DNA from: Akkermansiaceae bacterium
GTDB lineage: Bacteria; Verrucomicrobiota; Verrucomicrobiia; Verrucomicrobiales; Akkermansiaceae
Length of the DNA stretch: 54,635 bases
Direction: 5' to 3'
Assembly (NCBI GenBank): GCA_903906515.1
Contig: CAIVKO010000096.1
Location: forward strand, 1-54,635
In this document: positions 50,627 through 54,635 of the stretch, piece by piece
Layout of the letters: each line of letters opens with the position of its first letter
How positions within the stretch are numbered: position 1 is the stretch's first letter
Notes under the pieces: generated by a model
Seen by the model: only the letters and a program-made list of their open reading frames with translations
What the model was told of the DNA's origin: nothing
Database searches by the model: none
Position numbers and translations under genes: made by a program

Positions 50627-52360
50627 TCATTTTCCGGCGTGCCAGTGTGCTTCGATCTCTTCGAGCGAACGGCCCTTGGTCTCCGGCATGAAACGCATCA
50701 CCAGCAGCAACACGAGGCAAAAGCCGGAATAGACATAAAACGGAAAGGCGTGGTTGAAGCGTGCGATGAGCGCCACATTCTGGTCCATCATCGGAAAAGT
50801 CTGGGTCACCGCGTAATCCGCCAGCCACAGGCAGCAGGTGGCGAGCCCGAGCGCGCGGCCGCGCACGGCTGTCGGATAGATTTCCGATAGAATCACCCAC
50901 ACCACCGGTCCCACCGAAAGGCTGAAGCAGGCCATGTAAAGGATGATGAAGACGAGCATGAGCGAACTGGCCGATGCCGGATCCTTGATCAACTGGGCCA
51001 TCGCTCCCATGGCGACAAGACTCACAAACATGCCGGCCGCACCGAGAAACATCAGTGGTTTTCTGCCCCAGCGATCCACCGTGGCGATGGCGATCAGGGT
51101 GAAGATCACGCCGGAACCGCCGATGATGGCTTGGTTGAGCATACCGACCTCAATGCCGGTCTTGGCACTCATGTTTTCAAAAATCGTGGTGCCAAAGTAC
51201 ATGAACACATTGATGCCAGTGACCTGTTGGAGAATCGCCAGCAGGATACCGAGGACGAGTGGCAAGCGGAGCCTGGGCGAGAACAACTCCCTCCATGTGC
51301 CTTGCTCGCCGACCAGCGAGTTGCGGATGGCCACGCACTCCGCCACAGCGAATTCCTCACCGGCCACTTTGGTGAGCACGGCGCAGGCCTTGTCATCACG
51401 CTTGCGTTCGATGAGCCATCGCGGGCTTTCCGGAATGGCCAGCAGCAGCAGGGCGAAAAGAATGGACGGCAAAATGCCTGCGGCGAACATCCAGCGCCAC
51501 CCGGTGTGGGTGTTCCAACTCGCCGCCGGTGTAAGCACACTCACAACCGCCCTTGGATAGACATCTGCAGCGGTGGAAAACTTTGCCCAGTCCACATGCG
51601 GCAGGGCCGCAGGAATGAGCGTGGCCCGGCATTGGTTTTCCTCCACCGAATCAATCACCGCCAGCGCCAACGGAGTGGGTTTTCCCTGCTCCGCCTTGGT
51701 GAGGAGCCCTAGTGAGCAATCCATGCCGGGCTTGATGTCTCCCGCACTGCCGACAGGCAATTGGATCACCCCGCCCGCCGGATCTAACACGGTGATGGAC
51801 TGCGGGGTTTCACTGATGCGCTTGAGCACTGCCGAAGCAACGGGAACACCGGCGTGTTCCGGCCCCTTGGTGGCGATGCCATAGTTGACGAAATACACCA
51901 GCGCCAAGCCGCCGACGATGGCAATCTGGTTGACCGCCACCATTCGCCCGCGGACACTGCCCGGCGTGATTTCAGCGATATACATCGGTGTGGAAATGGA
52001 TGCGATGCCGATGCCGATCCCGCCAATATAACGGAAGATGATGAAGGTGAGGATGTCATTCGGAATCGATGTTCCCACCGAAGAGATGAAAAACATGACA
52101 GCTGCTAGAAACATCGCGAGCTTGCGACCGAAGCGGTCGGACAAAGGGCCCACGACCAACACACCGGACGCACAACCCAAAAGGACGCAGCCGGAGGCCC
52201 ATCCTTTCATCGCGCTGGTGAGCCCGAACTTGGCGGTCATCGGCTCGATTGCCCCGGAAATAACCCCGGTGTCGAAACCAAATAAAAGACCGCCCAAGGT
52301 CGCGACAAGACAGATGGGCAGGAGATAACTCCAATTAGTGCGTACGGATGAGAGGCTCAT
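50627..52360 (-). CDS. MFS sugar porter with large periplasmic insert
   Basis: A 577-residue member of the sugar-porter (XylE/GLUT-like) family: GGLLFGFDTGVISGAIEP in helix 1, GPLSDRFGRK between helices 2 and 3, ISTPMYIAEITPGSVRGRMV, PESPRWLIERKRDD, LAILQQVTGINVFMYFG, LSEIYPTAVRGRALG and the ending MPETKGRSLEEIEAHW. It usually has about 470 residues; the extra ~115 lie at roughly 165-282, between helices 5 and 6, on the periplasmic side. The insert has several short beta-like segments. It is the last gene of the minus-strand operon with the FGGY kinase and the UroD-like protein, so the substrate is probably a pentose or related sugar. Confidence 0.93.
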   Translation of the reverse strand: MSLSSVRTNWSYLLPICLVATLGGLLFGFDTGVISGAIEPMTAKFGLTSAMKGWASGCVLLGCASGVLVVGPLSDRFGRKLAMFLAAVMFFISSVGTSIPNDILTFIIFRYIGGIGIGIASISTPMYIAEITPGSVRGRMVAVNQIAIVGGLALVYFVNYGIATKGPEHAGVPVASAVLKRISETPQSITVLDPAGGVIQLPVGSAGDIKPGMDCSLGLLTKAEQGKPTPLALAVIDSVEENQCRATLIPAALPHVDWAKFSTAADVYPRAVVSVLTPAASWNTHTGWRWMFAAGILPSILFALLLLAIPESPRWLIERKRDDKACAVLTKVAGEEFAVAECVAIRNSLVGEQGTWRELFSPRLRLPLVLGILLAILQQVTGINVFMYFGTTIFENMSAKTGIEVGMLNQAIIGGSGVIFTLIAIATVDRWGRKPLMFLGAAGMFVSLVAMGAMAQLIKDPASASSLMLVFIILYMACFSLSVGPVVWVILSEIYPTAVRGRALGLATCCLWLADYAVTQTFPMMDQNVALIARFNHAFPFYVYSGFCLVLLLVMRFMPETKGRSLEEIEAHWHAGK

Positions 52361-52363
52361 GGA

Positions 52364-53620
52364 TCACTTCCTGTTGTTGAATTCCTTAAGAGCCTCGACC
52401 ATCGCGATGACATTCTCCACCGGGGTGAGCGCCTGGATGTTGTGGATGGAGTTGAAGACGAAGCCGCCGCCGGGTGAGAAGACCTCGCAACGATGGAGCA
52501 CTTCGGCGCGAACTTCGGCCGGCGTGCCGAATGGCAGGGTCTTCTGGGTGTTTACTCCCCCGCCCCAGAATGTGATGCGGTCGCCGTGGCGGGACTTGAG
52601 AATGTCCTCAGACATCCCCCGCGCGGAACATTGCACCGGATTGAGGATGTCGAAACCGGACTCCACAAAATGCGGGATGAACTCCTCGACCGCCCCGCAC
52701 GAGTGCTTGAAGGTTTTCCATTTGGTATTGGCATGGATCCAGTCGTTCATCTTGCGATAATGCGGCATCCACAGGTGGTCGTAGGTGCGCGTCGAGCAAA
52801 ACGTCGATTCCTGCGTGCCGAAATCCGTGCCGCACACGACCACCACATCCAACACGTCACCCGCGACATCGGCGAGTAACGCCAGATTTTGAAGGGCGAT
52901 GTCGCTCTGGCGACGGAAGACCTCATCCACGTATTCCTGATTCGACGCAGTGGCCATATACCATTCCGCCACATCGCGGATCCCCTTCGGATGCGTGAGA
53001 AACGGAGCGGGAACCAACGCGATGTCACCCAGGCCGGTGCCGTTCAAGTGCGTGACCACCGCACGGTCCGTGCCGCGCAGACGGTCTGCTTCGGAACGCC
53101 AATAAGCCAGATCATCTTCGCTCATCAGCTTGAACTCCTCAAGATTGTCCGATGGATCGAGGTTGTCCTCATCGAAAGGTTCCTGACGGATGATCGAGTC
53201 GAAGAAATACCCGGTCGTCGGCATGTGTCCGCTTGGCGGCGCTGAGGTATCACCTTTCGGATAGATATACACGCCGTCACTCTTTTCGATGGTGCGGAAA
53301 TGATCCGAAACCAGGACCTCCTGCCCCCATGGGCATCGCCAGGATTTCCAGTTCTCGTTGGGAAACCCGAAAATCGTGTAACGCGGGAAAATGCTGACGA
53401 CATCCACGCCCATCGCATCCATCAGATCTTCCTCGACTTCGCCGAGCATCTGGAAGGGTTCGCAGACTTTCACCAGTCGTTTTTCCAGCCCGTAATGATC
53501 GCGCAATGCCGCCACCACCGAGCAATGGATGCCGGTAATGAAGGTGCTGCCGAAATCAATCGGAACTTGATCGGGTTGCTGGTGGTTAAGGGCGGTGATT
53601 ACGCGTTCTTTTCGTGTCAT
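52364..53620 (-). CDS. UroD-like (methyltransferase-type) protein
   Basis: The 418-residue protein resembles the product of the gene at 41660-42892: MTRKERVITALNHQQPDQVP at the start, the KHSCGAVEEFIPHFVESGFD block, NPVQCSARGM and GGGVNTQKTLPFGTPAEV near the end. The His-x-Cys and later Cys resemble zinc ligands of corrinoid methyltransferases, but no such partners are present. It lies between the FGGY kinase and the sugar porter, three bases from the porter gene, so its role is likely in carbohydrate metabolism. True porphyrin decarboxylation is unlikely. Confidence 0.85.
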   Translation of the reverse strand: MTRKERVITALNHQQPDQVPIDFGSTFITGIHCSVVAALRDHYGLEKRLVKVCEPFQMLGEVEEDLMDAMGVDVVSIFPRYTIFGFPNENWKSWRCPWGQEVLVSDHFRTIEKSDGVYIYPKGDTSAPPSGHMPTTGYFFDSIIRQEPFDEDNLDPSDNLEEFKLMSEDDLAYWRSEADRLRGTDRAVVTHLNGTGLGDIALVPAPFLTHPKGIRDVAEWYMATASNQEYVDEVFRRQSDIALQNLALLADVAGDVLDVVVVCGTDFGTQESTFCSTRTYDHLWMPHYRKMNDWIHANTKWKTFKHSCGAVEEFIPHFVESGFDILNPVQCSARGMSEDILKSRHGDRITFWGGGVNTQKTLPFGTPAEVRAEVLHRCEVFSPGGGFVFNSIHNIQALTPVENVIAMVEALKEFNNRK

Positions 53621-53664
53621 GGTATTGTGGGGTTTGCGAGATGATGGAATCTAATGAATGAATC

Positions 53665-54635
53665 TCAGCGACAGCCCTCCAACAGGCTGGCGAAGTTGCC
53701 GACTGCATTCTGATAGACCGGTCCAAGCGTGGAATCCGGCATGAGTGAGGAACCCGGAGAGGATTGGCAAAAGACATCCTGCATGGCTGGCAGATCATGA
53801 CCGTCCGCAGCGGCTGCGATCAGGGCGGCACCAAGAGCGGCGGAGTTCGAGACATCCAACCGCTCGACAGGTGCTTGGAAAACATCGGCGACGAGTTGGG
53901 CGATTCCGTTGTTTTTCGAAGCGCCACCCGTCAGGCGGATGCGGTCGGTTTTGACTTCCATCCATTGGGAATGGAGGCGCATGTTGAGGAACTGGCCTTC
54001 TAACAAAGCACGCACCTGCAAGGCCGGTTCCGCGCCGGATTCGAAAGCAGGCGTGCCTGATAGAACCGGGCCGGTGAAGTCGCGGCGCGGGGTGATTTCG
54101 GGACCGTAGAACGGCAGCATGAGATTGGTGCCTGCTGCATCACGGGTGACGGCAAGCGCGGCTTGATCAAATGCACTCCAATCGAGGCGCAGTTGGTCGC
54201 GCAGCGCCTCACGGGAGAGCGATCCATTGCGGAAGCAGATCAACGACATGAACCCGCCAGCGGGATTTCCGAAGACGTGGCCGAATCCCGCTGGATCGGT
54301 CTTTGGCCCCGGCATCGCGGCGAAAAACGTATCGCTCGTACCGAGGGAAATCACGATGTTGCCCGGTCTGGTAGCCCCCATGCCGACAAGTGACGCCGGA
54401 TTATCCCCCGTGAAAAGGGCACAGCGGCAACTCGCGGCAAGACCAAATTTTTCGACGAAATAACGTGAAACGAGCCCCTGTATGCCGGTGGCGACCGCAG
54501 GAGTCGGGAGTTTTTCCAACAACCCGGGAGCCGTGGCATCCAACAGGCCGGTATCCCAGGCGAGAGTTGCTAGATTGAGTAGATTCATGCCCGCGCCGTC
54601 GCCGTAATCGATGGAAACGGATTTTCCGGCAATCA
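53665..54635 (-). CDS. FGGY-family carbohydrate kinase, xylulokinase type (partial)
   Basis: FGGY kinases phosphorylate sugars such as D-xylulose. The visible part holds KSVSIDYGDGAGMNLLNLAT, CALFTGDNPASLVGMGATRP, VISLGTSDTF, and the C-terminal ADP-binding TGGASKNNGIAQLVADVF. The IDYGDGAGMNL block is characteristic of xylulokinases (XylB and human XYLB). The frame stays open to the right edge of the window, so the N-terminal half is missing. It is the first visible gene of a minus-strand operon with the UroD-like and sugar-porter genes (44-base gap to the former). The exact sugar cannot be told from the sequence alone. Confidence 0.9.
   Translation of the reverse strand, partial: IAGKSVSIDYGDGAGMNLLNLATLAWDTGLLDATAPGLLEKLPTPAVATGIQGLVSRYFVEKFGLAASCRCALFTGDNPASLVGMGATRPGNIVISLGTSDTFFAAMPGPKTDPAGFGHVFGNPAGGFMSLICFRNGSLSREALRDQLRLDWSAFDQAALAVTRDAAGTNLMLPFYGPEITPRRDFTGPVLSGTPAFESGAEPALQVRALLEGQFLNMRLHSQWMEVKTDRIRLTGGASKNNGIAQLVADVFQAPVERLDVSNSAALGAALIAAAADGHDLPAMQDVFCQSSPGSSLMPDSTLGPVYQNAVGNFASLLEGCR

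Overview
The window looks like chromosome of a verrucomicrobium (Verrucomicrobiota, probably order Verrucomicrobiales). This is an inference from several traits: type-IV-pilin-like single-gene secretins, a MoxR/DUF58/BatA-type operon that includes an ABC exporter, paralogous UroD-like proteins, a Gly-rich RRM protein, many REP-like palindromes, and few Shine-Dalgarno sites. GC content is moderately high in most genes, with AT-rich patches in a restriction enzyme and in a GxxExxY gene. No rRNA, tRNA or CRISPR array was found.

Layout. 0-8.5 kb is housekeeping: hemW, a prepilin-like gene, then rpsO-pnp on the minus strand diverging from rpmH-rnpA-yidD-yidC on the plus strand, and yebC. 8.5-13.5 kb is an accessory patch: an inverted REP pair, an orphan ribbon-helix-helix gene, a one-chain type IIG restriction-modification enzyme with an AT-rich C-terminal half, a small coupled ORF and a solitary eboE. 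13.5-20.7 kb holds ispD, an M16 peptidase, an RRM protein, a tandem-repeat island, alr, a second pilin-like gene and a TonB-dependent receptor. 20.8-23.6 kb is a histidine kinase/NtrC-like regulator pair whose regulator lacks GAFTGA.

23.7-35.4 kb is a long plus-strand operon: MoxR ATPase, a membrane-anchored exported protein, ABC ATPase and permease, DUF58 protein, BatA-like protein and a large vWA protein. Between the DUF58 and BatA-like genes sits a GxxExxY nuclease-like gene flanked by 27-bp perfect inverted repeats. It is the best candidate for an undescribed element in this window. 35.4-38.2 kb encodes an HtrA protease with an apparently inactive HtrA-like partner. 38.4-50.5 kb is again mostly housekeeping: dnaB, an S10 peptidase, a UroD-like protein, a DUF1015 protein, prfA, an acyl-ACP synthetase-like protein, gapdh, a HIT protein and a zinc-ribbon protein. 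50.6 kb to the right end is a minus-strand sugar operon: xylulokinase-type FGGY kinase (cut by the window edge), a second UroD-like protein and an MFS sugar porter with a large periplasmic insert.

At least six intergenic spots carry REP/REPIN-like palindromes of several sequence families. One of them supplies the last codons of the HIT protein. All calls come from reading the sequence. No database search was run.
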